Source of the DNA: Pedobacter insulae
Lineage (GTDB): Bacteria > Bacteroidota > Bacteroidia > Sphingobacteriales > Sphingobacteriaceae
Reading direction: 5' to 3'
DNA length: 64,000 nucleotides
NCBI RefSeq assembly: GCF_900113525.1
Contig: NZ_FOPP01000001.1
Span: 434,001-498,000, forward strand
A program made the translations under genes and the position numbers. Within the stretch, counting starts at the first letter, position 1. Every line of letters starts with the position of its first letter. The notes below the pieces were generated by a model, which did not search any database, had not been told where the DNA came from, and worked only from the letters and a program-made list of their open reading frames with translations. This document shows, in pieces, positions 52,444-61,670 of the stretch.

Positions 52444-53148
52444 TTATTTAATTTCGAACACTGTATTTACTACATAATTCAATTTTATTTTTTTAAAATC
52501 TAGTTCTGGGGCAGCGGCATCAGCAGCCATAGATTCACCCTTCATCATCATTACATTGGCACGGTACATCGGTTGTGGATAAGCTTCATTATTTACCTCT
52601 TGAATATCGATTACACCACCTAATTTTTCTCCCAGGGCTTCTACCATGTACATCGCTTTTGCTTTCGCAGCTTGTAAAGCTTTAATTTTTAATTCTTTTT
52701 TCAAATCTTCAATTTTGGAGTAATCGTAACTTTCGATATTGGTATATGCAATTCCTTTTGCATCAACAGCGCTAATTAGTTCATTCCATTTATTTAAATC
52801 AGTTACCTTTAAACGATATTGCTTGCTTGCTAAGAAATCTGGGTTTTTCTTTTTCTCGGTCGCATAGTTATAGCTTGAGATATTGTTAACCATTAGGTTT
52901 TCTTTTGCTATTCCAGCTTTTAATACAGCATTATACAATTGATTTTCTAAATCGGTAATGTCTACTCTTTTTTTACTATTGTTGTCTTTAAAGTATTCTT
53001 TTAGAGAGATACTTAAATAAATAATGTCCGGAGTTACTTCAGCTTCAGCTGAACCACTAACGTTAATTTTCTTTCTTAAATCTACTTGTTGCGCCATTGC
53101 ACTCATACTAAATAAGGCAATAAAGGCTAGGGTTATTAATTTTTTCAT
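52444..53148 (-). CDS. SIMPL (DUF541) domain periplasmic protein
   Basis: The protein has 234 residues from the ATG at 53148, with a signal peptide MKKLITLAFIALFSMSAMAQ; an in-frame TTG 27 bases upstream is less likely. The mature part has the SIMPL pattern: INVSGSAEAEVTPDIIYLSI (about 25-44), YNAVLKAGI, VNNISSYNY, and IKALQAAKAKAMYMVEALGEKLG. Members are secreted or periplasmic proteins (E. coli YggE type) linked to oxidative stress or oligomeric rings. Function here is unknown. It is a single-gene unit. Confidence 0.9.
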   Translation of the reverse strand: MKKLITLAFIALFSMSAMAQQVDLRKKINVSGSAEAEVTPDIIYLSISLKEYFKDNNSKKRVDITDLENQLYNAVLKAGIAKENLMVNNISSYNYATEKKKNPDFLASKQYRLKVTDLNKWNELISAVDAKGIAYTNIESYDYSKIEDLKKELKIKALQAAKAKAMYMVEALGEKLGGVIDIQEVNNEAYPQPMYRANVMMMKGESMAADAAAPELDFKKIKLNYVVNTVFEIK

Positions 53149-53294
53149 CTTTTTAATTTTTTGTGTGTATACCAATTGGATGTAAATATCGTACCAATTC
53201 CATATGCTTGATGAAAAATAAGGGAAATTCAGAGGGTAAATACCAAAATTTCAAGGATTTAAAATTTTTTGATTTTCTTAGCGGAACTTTCGAA

Positions 53295-53822
53295 TTATTC
53301 GTTTCTATTCACTTCGTAGACAAAATTCAACTTAACAGGTTCTCCGTAATAAGCGACATTTATTTCTCCTGTTTTAGTTGCACCAATTTTCTCAGCTGCT
53401 TTTTGTGAACGAAAATTGGTGGCTCCAATATGCAAGATTATTTTGTCAACATATTGAAAAGCATAATCAAACATTAAGTTTTTAATTGCAGCATTGTATC
53501 CTTTGCCCCAATACTTTCGCCCTATAAAGGTATAACCTATTGCAATAGCATTAGCGTCTTTATCGTAGTATCTGGTGCTTCCAATAACCGTATCACTGTC
53601 GGCTTCGTAAATAATAAAACCTCCTTTACTCTCCATTGCACCTTCGAAGAATTTCTCGAGAACTTTACGTTTATACCGATCTCTATTAGGGTGTTGTTCC
53701 CAAATTAAAGGGTCTGAAGCTACCGCAAATAGGGCTTCGAAATCAGTTTTCTTTAAAGGAACTAGTTTTACTAACTCATTAGCGAGGGTAGGCTGTAAAT
53801 CAAAATATTTCTCTGTTTTCAT
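53295..53822 (-). CDS. GNAT-family N-acetyltransferase
   Basis: From the ATG at 53822 the protein has 175 residues. An ATG 51 bases upstream would start inside the hairpin terminator of the neighbouring operon, so I reject it. It matches the RimJ/RimL-like GNAT group: VKLVPLKKTDFEALFAVASDP, ANAIAIGYTFIGRKYWGKGYNAAI (acetyl-CoA loop, about 95-118), and HIGATNFRSQKAAEKIGA. The substrate is unknown; members modify protein N-termini, antibiotics or small amines. Confidence 0.88.
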   Translation of the reverse strand: MKTEKYFDLQPTLANELVKLVPLKKTDFEALFAVASDPLIWEQHPNRDRYKRKVLEKFFEGAMESKGGFIIYEADSDTVIGSTRYYDKDANAIAIGYTFIGRKYWGKGYNAAIKNLMFDYAFQYVDKIILHIGATNFRSQKAAEKIGATKTGEINVAYYGEPVKLNFVYEVNRNE

Positions 53823-53857
53823 CTTACTTAGCAAGCTGCTTAATAGGTTCCAAAAAA

Positions 53858-53897
53858 AGCCGCTGATGTGCAAATTAAAATGTGCATATCAGCGGCT
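53858..53897 (-). terminator. Terminator of the ileS-dksA-lspA operon
   Basis: Arms 53858-53872 and 53881-53897 form a long stem around an A-rich loop with a small internal mismatch. A run of seven A at 53852-53858 gives a T-run on the minus strand, 19 bases after the lspA stop. Confidence 0.83.
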
Positions 53898-53915
53898 CGA
53901 ATGTGTTTTATTTTT

Positions 53916-54518
53916 TTAATCTTCTACTGTTTCGTTATTGATGCCTATTTCGTCATTAACTTCTTCTTTAAAATAGGTCTTCTGAAATACTAAAATTGCA
54001 ATTACACCTATAGAAATAGCGGTGTCTGCAATATTAAATACAGGACGGAAAAATACTAGCTCTTCACCTCCCCAAATTGGGAACCATGACGGGAAATGGC
54101 TATTTACAATTGGAAAATAGAGCATGTCCACTACACGGCCGTGAAATAAAGTTTCATAATCATAAATTACTCCATAAAATACTGAATCGATGATATTGCC
54201 TAAGGCTCCAGCAAAAATCAACGCAACATTTAAAATTAGCCCTCTATGATATTTACGTTTAATTAAATAGTGTAAGCCATATCCAATTCCAGCAACTGCA
54301 ATCACCCTAAATAAGGATAAAGCTAATTTTCCGAACTCTCCACCAAACTCTAAACCAAACGCCATCCCATTGTTTTCGGTAAAGTGGATGATAAACCAGT
54401 CGCCCAAGATCTTAAATTCTTGACCAAGAAACATGTTCGTTTTTACCCAAACTTTAGAAGCTTGGTCGACCAGCAGCACTAAAAATATTAAGAGTAATGG
54501 TTTTGTATAGCCCTTCAT
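53916..54518 (-). CDS. lspA: Signal peptidase II, ileS-linked paralogue
   Basis: The 200-residue protein is a second LspA. It has four transmembrane helices and LVDQASKVWVK, HFTENNGMAFG, GALGNIIDSV (first catalytic Asp), GRVVDMLYFP, and FNIADTAIS (second Asp). It is longer than the lnt-linked copy because of an extra periplasmic loop (PIVNSHFPSWFPIWGGEE) and a longer acidic C-terminus. Placement after ileS is the standard LspA position in many bacteria, so this copy is probably the general one. It shares its start with the stop region of the DksA-like gene. Confidence 0.93.
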   Translation of the reverse strand: MKGYTKPLLLIFLVLLVDQASKVWVKTNMFLGQEFKILGDWFIIHFTENNGMAFGLEFGGEFGKLALSLFRVIAVAGIGYGLHYLIKRKYHRGLILNVALIFAGALGNIIDSVFYGVIYDYETLFHGRVVDMLYFPIVNSHFPSWFPIWGGEELVFFRPVFNIADTAISIGVIAILVFQKTYFKEEVNDEIGINNETVED

Positions 54519-54901
54519 TAACCCTGCTTCAATTTTGCTTCCATACTTAACGTCGCATGAGGAACTGCACGTAAACGCTCTTTTTGTATGAGTTTTCCTG
54601 TTTCTCTACAAATACCGTAAGTCTTATTTTCAATCCGAACTAATGCAGCTTCTAAATTGTCTATGAATTTTTTCTGACGTGCAGCTAATTGATTGATTTG
54701 CTCTTTTTCCAAAGTAGCAGAACCATCCTCCAAAGTTTTATAAGCTCCAGATGTATCTTCTGTGCCGTGTGCATTAGGATTACTTAACGAAGAGGTTAAC
54801 GAAAGAAATTCTTCTCTAGAGCTTTTTAATTTTCCTTGGATCAGCTCTTTAAACTCTTGTAATTCGCTATCAGAGTAGCGCGTTTTTTCAGTTTTTTCCA
54901 T
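54518..54901 (-). CDS. TraR/DksA-family protein with degenerate zinc finger
   Basis: The 127-residue protein has a coiled-coil N-terminal part (about 10-90) and the remains of a DksA zinc finger at the end. The usual four Cys are reduced to one: YGICRETGKLI has the first Cys, but Thr, Ser and Ala stand at the other three positions (RLRAVPHATLSMEAK). The protein probably still binds RNA polymerase's secondary channel but without zinc, as in some Bacteroidota homologues. It lies between ileS and lspA, six and zero bases away. Confidence 0.88.
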   Translation of the reverse strand: MEKTEKTRYSDSELQEFKELIQGKLKSSREEFLSLTSSLSNPNAHGTEDTSGAYKTLEDGSATLEKEQINQLAARQKKFIDNLEAALVRIENKTYGICRETGKLIQKERLRAVPHATLSMEAKLKQG

Positions 54902-54907
54902 TTTATT

Positions 54908-57900
54908 TTATTGTTTGGCAATTAAAATTTGTAGTTCAACATCTTCAATTACTATTTTGTTTCCGTTTTCTATGCTTTCTGACAAATGAATGTCGTCAGC
55001 TAATATTTCTGCGCAAATGTAGGCCTTGTTTTGCAAAATTGCATCTGTCATAAGATGATGCTTTTGTAAATTTACGGTTATCCGATCGGTAACTTCAAAC
55101 GCTAACTCTTTCCGTAAATTCTGAATACGATTAATTAACTCACGAGATAACCCCTCATTTTTTAATTCGTCAGTAATACTCACATCTAGTGCAACAGTTA
55201 AGTTGCCTAAATTAGTTACTTGCCATCCAGGTATATCTTCAGCAATTATTTCTACATCGCTTAATAGGATCGAGTATCCCGCCTCAGTTAGTGAGATTGA
55301 ACCATCACGTTCAAATTTGGCTAAATCTTCTTGGGACATAGTTGAGATGGCTTCGGCTACCAACTTCATATCTTTCCCAACTTTAGCACCCAATGCCTTA
55401 AAATTAGGTTTAACCTTTTTCTTAATAAAACCAGCAGTATCAGTAATGAAATCTATGGCTTTGATATTTGTCTCTGATAAAATTAAATCTTTTACCAACT
55501 CAACTTTAGCCTGGAAATTATCATCTAAAACTGGAATTAATACTTTAGCCAAAGGCTGACGAACATTAATGCCCATTTTCTTACGAAGTGAAAGCACCAT
55601 GGATGAGATGTTTTGTGCTAACTCCATTCTTTCGTTTAACGCATCATCTACCAAGTCCGTGTCTGCTTCATTCCAAGAAGTTAAATGCACAGATTCGGAA
55701 GCGATGCTTAAATTTTTATATAACCAATCGGCAAAGAAAGGAGCTACAGGGCTCATTAATTGCGATATGCTCATCAGGCAGGTAAATAACGTTTCATAAG
55801 CCGCTTTTTTATCAGCTGTCATCTCACCTTTCCAAAAACGACGACGGGAGAGACGGATGTACCAATTGCTCAAATGCTCGTCTACAAAAGTTTGGATTGC
55901 TCTGGTAGCTTTTGTAGGCTCATATGCATTAAAACTTTCATCAACCTCTGCAATTAATGTTTGTAATAAGGATAAAATCCAGCGATCTAATTCACTGCGT
56001 TGTTCAATAGGGGTTTGGTAATTTAAGTCGATTTCAAACTTATCGATATTCGCATATAAGGCAAAGAAAGAGTAAGTATTATAAAGCGTTCCGAAGAATT
56101 TACGGCGTACTTCATCTAACCCGTCTAAATTAAATTTTAGGTTATCCCATGGTGATGCATTGCTGATCATATACCAACGGGTAGCGTCGGCACTATAGGT
56201 ATCGATTGTGCTAAATGGATCAACAGCATTGCCTAAGCGTTTAGACATTTTATTGCCATTTTTATCTAATACCAAGCCGTTTGAGACCACATTTTTATAG
56301 GCAACACCTAAATTGTTTACGTGCTTGTTAATAGCTTTAACCTCATCGCTGCTTTCGCTTAACATTACTGCAATTGCGTGTAAGGTAAAGAACCAGCCCC
56401 GAGTCTGATCTACCCCTTCTGCAATAAAATCTGCAGGATAGGCATTTTCAAATTCTTCCTTGTTTTCAAAAGGGAAATGCCACTGTGCGTAAGGCATTGC
56501 GCCACTATCAAACCATACATCTATCAGGTCTAACTCACGGGTCATTTTCTCGCCTTTTGCAGACACTAAGATTACCTCATCAACATAAGGACGATGCATA
56601 TCTTTTAGCTCGAAGCCTGCGGGCATAAATCCTGCAGCAATTGATTGTTGTATAGCAATGTTTAATTCTGCAATTGAACCGATGCATTTCTCTTCAAGGC
56701 CATCGGCCGTACGCCAAATCGGTAAAGGGGTGCCCCAGTAACGCGAGCGTGATAAATTCCAGTCGACCAAATTCTCCAGCCAGTTTCCAAAACGTCCTGT
56801 TCCGGTCGCTTCAGGTTTCCAGTTAATTGTTTTATTTAGCTCAACCATTTTCTCTTTCACCGCTGTAGTTTTAATAAACCAACTATCTAATGGGTAATAA
56901 AGTACCGGTTTATCGGTTCGCCAGCAATGTGGATAGGTGTGAACGTATTTTTCTACTTTAAATGCTTTATTTTCTTCTTTTAACTGGATTGCAAGTGCTA
57001 CATCAACAGATTTCTCCGGGGCCTCGCCATCAGCGTAATATTCATTTTTAACATACTTGCCGCCATAATTATCGCCAAGTGAGGTAATAAATTTACCTTG
57101 TAAGTCGACCAATGGAACGGGGTTCCCATTGTCATCTAAAACAAGCATCGGAGGAACCTCGGGAACAGCTGCTTTAGCCACTCTAGCATCATCCGCACCA
57201 AAAGTGGGTGCTGTATGAACGATACCAGTACCATCTTCTGTAGTTACAAAATCTCCGGAAATTACCCTGAATGCATTTTCTGCATTTTGGTAAGGCAACA
57301 CGAATGGTAAAAGTTGCTCGTATTTGATGCCCACTAAATCTGCGCCTACAAATTCATTTAGGATAACATATGGTATCTTTTTGTCGTCGGCCTGGTAATT
57401 CTTTAAATCATCATTACTTTCAGCTAAAAAATATTTCCCGGTAAACTGTTTGGCAACGAGAGCTTTGGCCAAAATAACTTGGATTGCTTCAAAAGTATAT
57501 TGATTAAAAGTCTTAACCAATACGTAGTCAATTTTAGGACCTACAGTTAGTGCCGTGTTACTTGGTAAGGTCCAAGGTGTGGTAGTCCATGCTAAAAAAT
57601 AAACCTCACCATCTATTTGCAATGAACTGGGTAAGCTCTCCTTTTTTGCTTTAAATTGCGCAACAATTGTGGTGTCGCTCACATCTTTATAGGTTCCTGG
57701 TTGGTTTAATTCATGTGAGCTTAAACCTGTACCGGCGGCTGGTGAATAGGGCTGCACCGTATATCCTTTGTACAATAAGCCTTTATCATAAAATGATTTT
57801 AAAATCCACCAAAGCGTTTCAATATATTCGTTATGATAAGTAACATAGGGTGCCTGCAAATCAACCCAATATCCCATTTTTTCAGTAAGGTCATTCCAAA

Positions 57901-58285
57901 CATCTGTGTAACGCATAACTTCTTCTTTACAAGCTGTGTTATAAGCTTCTACAGAAATTTTCTTACCGATGTCATCTTTGGTAATACCTAATTTTTTTTC
58001 AACTGCAAGCTCAATTGGTAAACCATGAGTATCCCATCCGCCTTTGCGTTTAACTTGATAACCTTTAAGTGTTTTGTAACGACAAAAAATATCTTTAATA
58101 GCGCGTGCCATCACATGGTGAATTCCAGGCATGCCATTCGCCGAAGGAGGACCCTCGTAAAAAGTAAAAGGCTTAGCTTTTGAACGGGTGCTAATGCTTT
58201 TTTCAAAGATCATTTCCGCCTTCCAAAAATCTAGTATCTCTTTACCTATTTTAGCTAATTCTAAAGTTTTAAATTCCCTATACAT
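54908..58285 (-). CDS. ileS: Isoleucyl-tRNA synthetase
   Basis: From the ATG at 58285 the protein has 1125 residues (a TTG directly upstream is also possible). It is a class I enzyme: the HIGH-type motif is in PPSANGMPGIHHVMAR (about 44-59), KMSKS is GNKMSKRLGNAVDP (about 680), and the editing domain (about 190-410) includes LAWTTTPWTLPSNTAL and GTGIVHTAPTFGADD. It charges tRNA-Ile and edits valine. The length and the Bacteroidota-type C-terminus (no zinc finger visible) fit the eukaryote-like IleS clade that is less sensitive to mupirocin. First gene of ileS-dksA-lspA. Confidence 0.97.
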   Translation of the reverse strand: MYREFKTLELAKIGKEILDFWKAEMIFEKSISTRSKAKPFTFYEGPPSANGMPGIHHVMARAIKDIFCRYKTLKGYQVKRKGGWDTHGLPIELAVEKKLGITKDDIGKKISVEAYNTACKEEVMRYTDVWNDLTEKMGYWVDLQAPYVTYHNEYIETLWWILKSFYDKGLLYKGYTVQPYSPAAGTGLSSHELNQPGTYKDVSDTTIVAQFKAKKESLPSSLQIDGEVYFLAWTTTPWTLPSNTALTVGPKIDYVLVKTFNQYTFEAIQVILAKALVAKQFTGKYFLAESNDDLKNYQADDKKIPYVILNEFVGADLVGIKYEQLLPFVLPYQNAENAFRVISGDFVTTEDGTGIVHTAPTFGADDARVAKAAVPEVPPMLVLDDNGNPVPLVDLQGKFITSLGDNYGGKYVKNEYYADGEAPEKSVDVALAIQLKEENKAFKVEKYVHTYPHCWRTDKPVLYYPLDSWFIKTTAVKEKMVELNKTINWKPEATGTGRFGNWLENLVDWNLSRSRYWGTPLPIWRTADGLEEKCIGSIAELNIAIQQSIAAGFMPAGFELKDMHRPYVDEVILVSAKGEKMTRELDLIDVWFDSGAMPYAQWHFPFENKEEFENAYPADFIAEGVDQTRGWFFTLHAIAVMLSESSDEVKAINKHVNNLGVAYKNVVSNGLVLDKNGNKMSKRLGNAVDPFSTIDTYSADATRWYMISNASPWDNLKFNLDGLDEVRRKFFGTLYNTYSFFALYANIDKFEIDLNYQTPIEQRSELDRWILSLLQTLIAEVDESFNAYEPTKATRAIQTFVDEHLSNWYIRLSRRRFWKGEMTADKKAAYETLFTCLMSISQLMSPVAPFFADWLYKNLSIASESVHLTSWNEADTDLVDDALNERMELAQNISSMVLSLRKKMGINVRQPLAKVLIPVLDDNFQAKVELVKDLILSETNIKAIDFITDTAGFIKKKVKPNFKALGAKVGKDMKLVAEAISTMSQEDLAKFERDGSISLTEAGYSILLSDVEIIAEDIPGWQVTNLGNLTVALDVSITDELKNEGLSRELINRIQNLRKELAFEVTDRITVNLQKHHLMTDAILQNKAYICAEILADDIHLSESIENGNKIVIEDVELQILIAKQ

Positions 58286-58314
58286 CAATCAAGTATCTTC
58301 AAAAATTAAGGATG

Positions 58315-58322
58315 CAAAGTTA
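58315..58322 (-). promoter_or_regulatory. Putative -7 promoter element TAACTTTG of ileS
   Basis: On the minus strand the octamer reads TAACTTTG and fits TAnnTTTG, 29 bases before the ileS ATG. I see no good -33 box. Confidence 0.48.
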
Positions 58323-58343
58323 CAGTTTTAGAATGAATTATGG

Positions 58344-58351
58344 TAGTTTTG
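58344..58351 (+). promoter_or_regulatory. Putative -7 promoter element TAGTTTTG
   Basis: The octamer lies 14 bases before the ATG at 58366 and faces away from the ileS element at 58315-58322, so the two promoters share a short region. Confidence 0.45.
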
Positions 58352-58365
58352 TTTGAATTTGTTTT

Positions 58366-58551
58366 ATGGATAAGTACCTCAAAATAGGATTAATAGCGAT
58401 GGCAGCTGCGGTTGTATTATTACCAACTGCTATTTTATTGAAAAGTTGGAGCGAGCAAGCCATGTTTGTTGCTTTAGTTTCGACAATGATTTTAGAACTT
58501 ATTGGTTTAATTTTTGTTATCATCAGTATAATCAAAAAAAGAAGAAGTTAA
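58366..58551 (+). CDS. Small two-helix membrane protein, unknown
   Basis: This 61-residue protein has two hydrophobic helices (about 6-24 and 32-54), separated by the short polar segment LKSWSEQ, and ends with KKRRS, so the C-terminus should face the cytoplasm. I do not recognise a family. The gene has a promoter-like element 14 bases upstream and lies 10 bases before a second small membrane protein gene. The pair is probably one transcript. Confidence 0.65.
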   Translation: MDKYLKIGLIAMAAAVVLLPTAILLKSWSEQAMFVALVSTMILELIGLIFVIISIIKKRRS

Positions 58552-58561
58552 AAACTAAGCC

Positions 58562-58825
58562 ATGTTAAAAGTTTTAAAACTACAGAAAGCTGTTTACATC
58601 ATTATTCTAGGAGTCTTGACACTTATAGCGTCTCAAATTATGAGCGAAAATAAAGTTGCTAGAAGTAGTCTGGTTTTAGGAATTTCTGGTGTTTTGTTAA
58701 TTATTGGGGCTTTAATGTTTCTTTATCCCATATTATTTGCCAAAAAAGTGGATGCAGACGGCCAAAAAGTTGAGCTTCAACCTATGGAAAAAGAGTTAAC
58801 AGAAGAGGAGCAAGCGGCGTCATGA
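58562..58825 (+). CDS. Small membrane protein, unknown
   Basis: The 87-residue protein has two hydrophobic helices (about 10-28 and 36-57) and a charged C-terminal tail (about 60-87, rich in Glu and Lys). It has no signal peptide cleavage site. I do not recognise a family. It ends seven bases from the convergent transporter gene, and is 10 bases after the 61-residue gene, so the two look like a unit. Confidence 0.68.
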   Translation: MLKVLKLQKAVYIIILGVLTLIASQIMSENKVARSSLVLGISGVLLIIGALMFLYPILFAKKVDADGQKVELQPMEKELTEEEQAAS

Positions 58826-58831
58826 TAGTTG

Positions 58832-61189
58832 TCAATGATCATCCAAATTTTCTTCATTCCTTGCAGCTTCTTCAGCCGGAATTAGTTTCCGCATTTTTTT
58901 CTTATCCAGCCAAAGCATTAAGGCCGGAAGTAAGGTTAAATTGAATACCAAAGCTACGAGCAAGGTTATGGATAGCAATAAGCCTAATACCACAGTACCT
59001 CCGAAAGTTGAGGCAGTAAAGATTCCAAAACCAAAAAATAGGATCAATGCAATGTGGGTCATGCTAACCCCTGTTTCCCTGATTGTATCAGAAACAACTT
59101 TATTTACAGGGTAATTGGTAAGTGTGAGTTCTTGTTGATAGCGTGTGAGGAAATAAATTGTCTGATCAGAAGCTAAGCCAAATGCAATGGTGAAAATTAA
59201 AATTGTAGAAGGTTTAAGAGGGATGTGAAAAAAGCCCATCAAACCTGCCGTGATAACCAGTGGTACAATGTTAGGCAATAGCGAAACGAACATGATGCCC
59301 AAGCTTTTAAATTGGGCTAATCTGAGCAAGGAAATTAAAATAATAGCCAACCCAATACTTTCAAATAAGTGCTCCAAAAGGTAATCAGTTCCTTTAGAGA
59401 ATATTATACTGGAACCGGTTAATTCTACATTAAATCTTTTTGGTGATAAAATGGAATCGATCCTGGGTTTTAACTCTAATAATAATTCATCCAATCTTTT
59501 TGAACCTACGTCAGCCATTTGAAAACTTACTCTTGCGGTTTGCTTATCCTTATCTACAAAATTAGTGAGCATATTTCCATTACCTTTTCCAGAATTTGCT
59601 GCATAAGCCAATATGAAGTTTTTTTCAATATTTGTGGGTAGTCGATAGAATGCCGAATCGCCATTATAAAATGCTTGAGATGCATATTTTAGGCCAGTGT
59701 TTAGCGATATAGATCTAGAGAACTCAGGATAGGCTGCAATCATCCGTTCCATCCGGTCAATTTTGTTGAGCGTGCTAATGCTTAAAACTCCATTCTTTTT
59801 TCTTGTATCCACACTGATCTCGAGTGGCAGGATACCTTCGAAGTTTTTTTCGAAAAATTTAAGGTCAGTTAAAATCTGCGAGCTTTTAGGTAAATCATCA
59901 ACTACATAGCCGTTGATATTGATTTTGTAAATTCCGATAAAGGAAACTGCAGTTAAAATAAAAGTTATTACATAGATCAATATGCTTTTTTGTTGTACGA
60001 GGATGTCTGTTTTTGCCAATAAGTGGTCTAAGAAATTAGGTACGTGCGGTGTGTTGGCTTTTCCTTTTGGAAGCGGTAAGTAACTAAAAATGATAGGGAT
60101 CAAGCATAGGCACATTAACCAGGTAAACATCACATTTAGGGCTGCCACGCCGCCGAATTGCATTAAAAGCTCACTACCGGTAAAGTATAGCACTCCAAAG
60201 CCTATCGCCGCAGTTACATTGGCAATTAGCGTGGTAATGGCTATCCGTTCAATTGTAATGCTTAGGGCTTTTTGTTGGTCGCCATGCTTTTTTAGTTCGT
60301 TATGGTATTTATTTAATAGTAAAATGCTGTTAGGAATACCGATAATGACAATTAAAGGAGGTACCAGCCCGGTTAAGATAGTGATTTCATAGCCCAATAA
60401 TACGAGGGTACCTAGACTCCAAACAACGCCCATAATTACAACCAAGATAGGGAAGAATACGGCATAAAAATTTCGGAAGAAGATAAGCAATATCAATGCA
60501 GAAACCAAGATAGACAGGCCGAGGAATAGTACAAATTCTTTGGAGACAAGGGCACTCGTTGCTGTCCTAATAAAGGGTAAACCCGACAGATGAACATCAA
60601 TTTTAGTGCTTTGCTGAAATGTTTTTGCTTTGGCTTCAATCTCTTTTAGGATGGGGTTTCTGGCGACTGAATTTAATATTTTCGAATCGAAAGTAATGGC
60701 CATTAAAGTAGCGCCGCTTGTTCGGTTAAACAAGAGACCGTCGTAAAAAGGCATGCCAAGAATCTTGTTTTTCAGGGAATCCATTTCTGCATCGTTTCTA
60801 ACAGGAGTAGCGGGAATCGAACTAACTACAAATTTTTGGTTGATGGTGTCTTTTTGAAGTTCAAATAGCTTTCCGATAGATAACACTCCTTTGATACCCT
60901 TTAGTTGCTGGATTTCATGAGTAAGCTGTACCCATTTAGTGTAATTTTGCTTCTGGTAGATGGAAGAGTCGCTAATTCCTAACACCATTACACTTCCATC
61001 TTCTCCAAATTGTTTTTTGAAGCTATTATATTTAATAAACACTGAATCGGTTAGGGGCAAAATTTTACTTCCTGCATAGGAGAGCTTTAAATTTTTGCCA
61101 TTCCAGGCCATGAAAATGGTTATAACCAAGAAGAAAATAAGAAGAGGAATTCGATTCTGAAGTATAGCCCTGGAGAGTTTAGCCCACAT
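58832..61189 (-). CDS. RND/MMPL-family transporter
   Basis: The 785-residue protein has twelve transmembrane helices in two similar halves. Each half has one helix, a large periplasmic domain (about 35-215 and 430-620), and five more helices. Typical sterol-sensing-type stretches are FVLFLGLSILVSALILLIFF and LVPPLIVIIGIPNSILLLNKY in the first half, and FGLASDQTIYFLTRYQ in the second. It is likely to move lipids or other hydrophobic molecules using the proton gradient. No membrane-fusion or outer-membrane partner is adjacent. It is divergent from the dgkA-family gene. Confidence 0.9.
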   Translation of the reverse strand: MWAKLSRAILQNRIPLLIFFLVITIFMAWNGKNLKLSYAGSKILPLTDSVFIKYNSFKKQFGEDGSVMVLGISDSSIYQKQNYTKWVQLTHEIQQLKGIKGVLSIGKLFELQKDTINQKFVVSSIPATPVRNDAEMDSLKNKILGMPFYDGLLFNRTSGATLMAITFDSKILNSVARNPILKEIEAKAKTFQQSTKIDVHLSGLPFIRTATSALVSKEFVLFLGLSILVSALILLIFFRNFYAVFFPILVVIMGVVWSLGTLVLLGYEITILTGLVPPLIVIIGIPNSILLLNKYHNELKKHGDQQKALSITIERIAITTLIANVTAAIGFGVLYFTGSELLMQFGGVAALNVMFTWLMCLCLIPIIFSYLPLPKGKANTPHVPNFLDHLLAKTDILVQQKSILIYVITFILTAVSFIGIYKININGYVVDDLPKSSQILTDLKFFEKNFEGILPLEISVDTRKKNGVLSISTLNKIDRMERMIAAYPEFSRSISLNTGLKYASQAFYNGDSAFYRLPTNIEKNFILAYAANSGKGNGNMLTNFVDKDKQTARVSFQMADVGSKRLDELLLELKPRIDSILSPKRFNVELTGSSIIFSKGTDYLLEHLFESIGLAIILISLLRLAQFKSLGIMFVSLLPNIVPLVITAGLMGFFHIPLKPSTILIFTIAFGLASDQTIYFLTRYQQELTLTNYPVNKVVSDTIRETGVSMTHIALILFFGFGIFTASTFGGTVVLGLLLSITLLVALVFNLTLLPALMLWLDKKKMRKLIPAEEAARNEENLDDH

Positions 61190-61319
61190 ATCAACTGCAT
61201 TTTAAAAAGGTAAAGAAAGTATAAAAACTGCTGAATACAAAATAAAAACCTTCTTTTGTTGTTAGACAAACAGTGAATGAAGGTGAATTGTTTCTCCTAA
61301 AATTGATGTAATTTAGCGC

Positions 61320-61670
61320 ATGATGAAAGCTCTGCTCAATAGTTTTGTTTATGCATTCAATGGATTAGTATATGCTTTTAAAACGCAGTTAAACTTTAAA
61401 ATCCATTGTGTGGCGGCCCTATTAATCGTAGCACTAGGATGGTGGGTAGGCCTTTCTAATACAGAATGGCCACTCATTGTGATTGCGATAGGCTTGGTCA
61501 TTGTGGCTGAATTGTTTAATACGGGGATTGAGGTTTTAGTTGATCTGGTTTCTCCTCAGCAACATCCTAAAGCAGGAGCTGTAAAGGACATTGCCGCGGC
61601 CGCGGTACTAATCTCCGCAATAATAGCTTTAGCAATTGCCTTGTTTATTTTTGTGCCTAAATTTGTTTAA
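61320..61670 (+). CDS. dgkA: Diacylglycerol kinase family protein (DgkA)
   Basis: The 116-residue protein has three transmembrane helices. The family motif AELFNTGIEVLVDLVSP (about 64-80) includes the catalytic Glu and the metal-binding residues. It phosphorylates diacylglycerol or undecaprenol at the inner membrane; in this group the second is likely. It ends directly at the start of recO with no gap (61670 and 61671), so they are co-transcribed. Confidence 0.93.
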   Translation: MMKALLNSFVYAFNGLVYAFKTQLNFKIHCVAALLIVALGWWVGLSNTEWPLIVIAIGLVIVAELFNTGIEVLVDLVSPQQHPKAGAVKDIAAAAVLISAIIALAIALFIFVPKFV

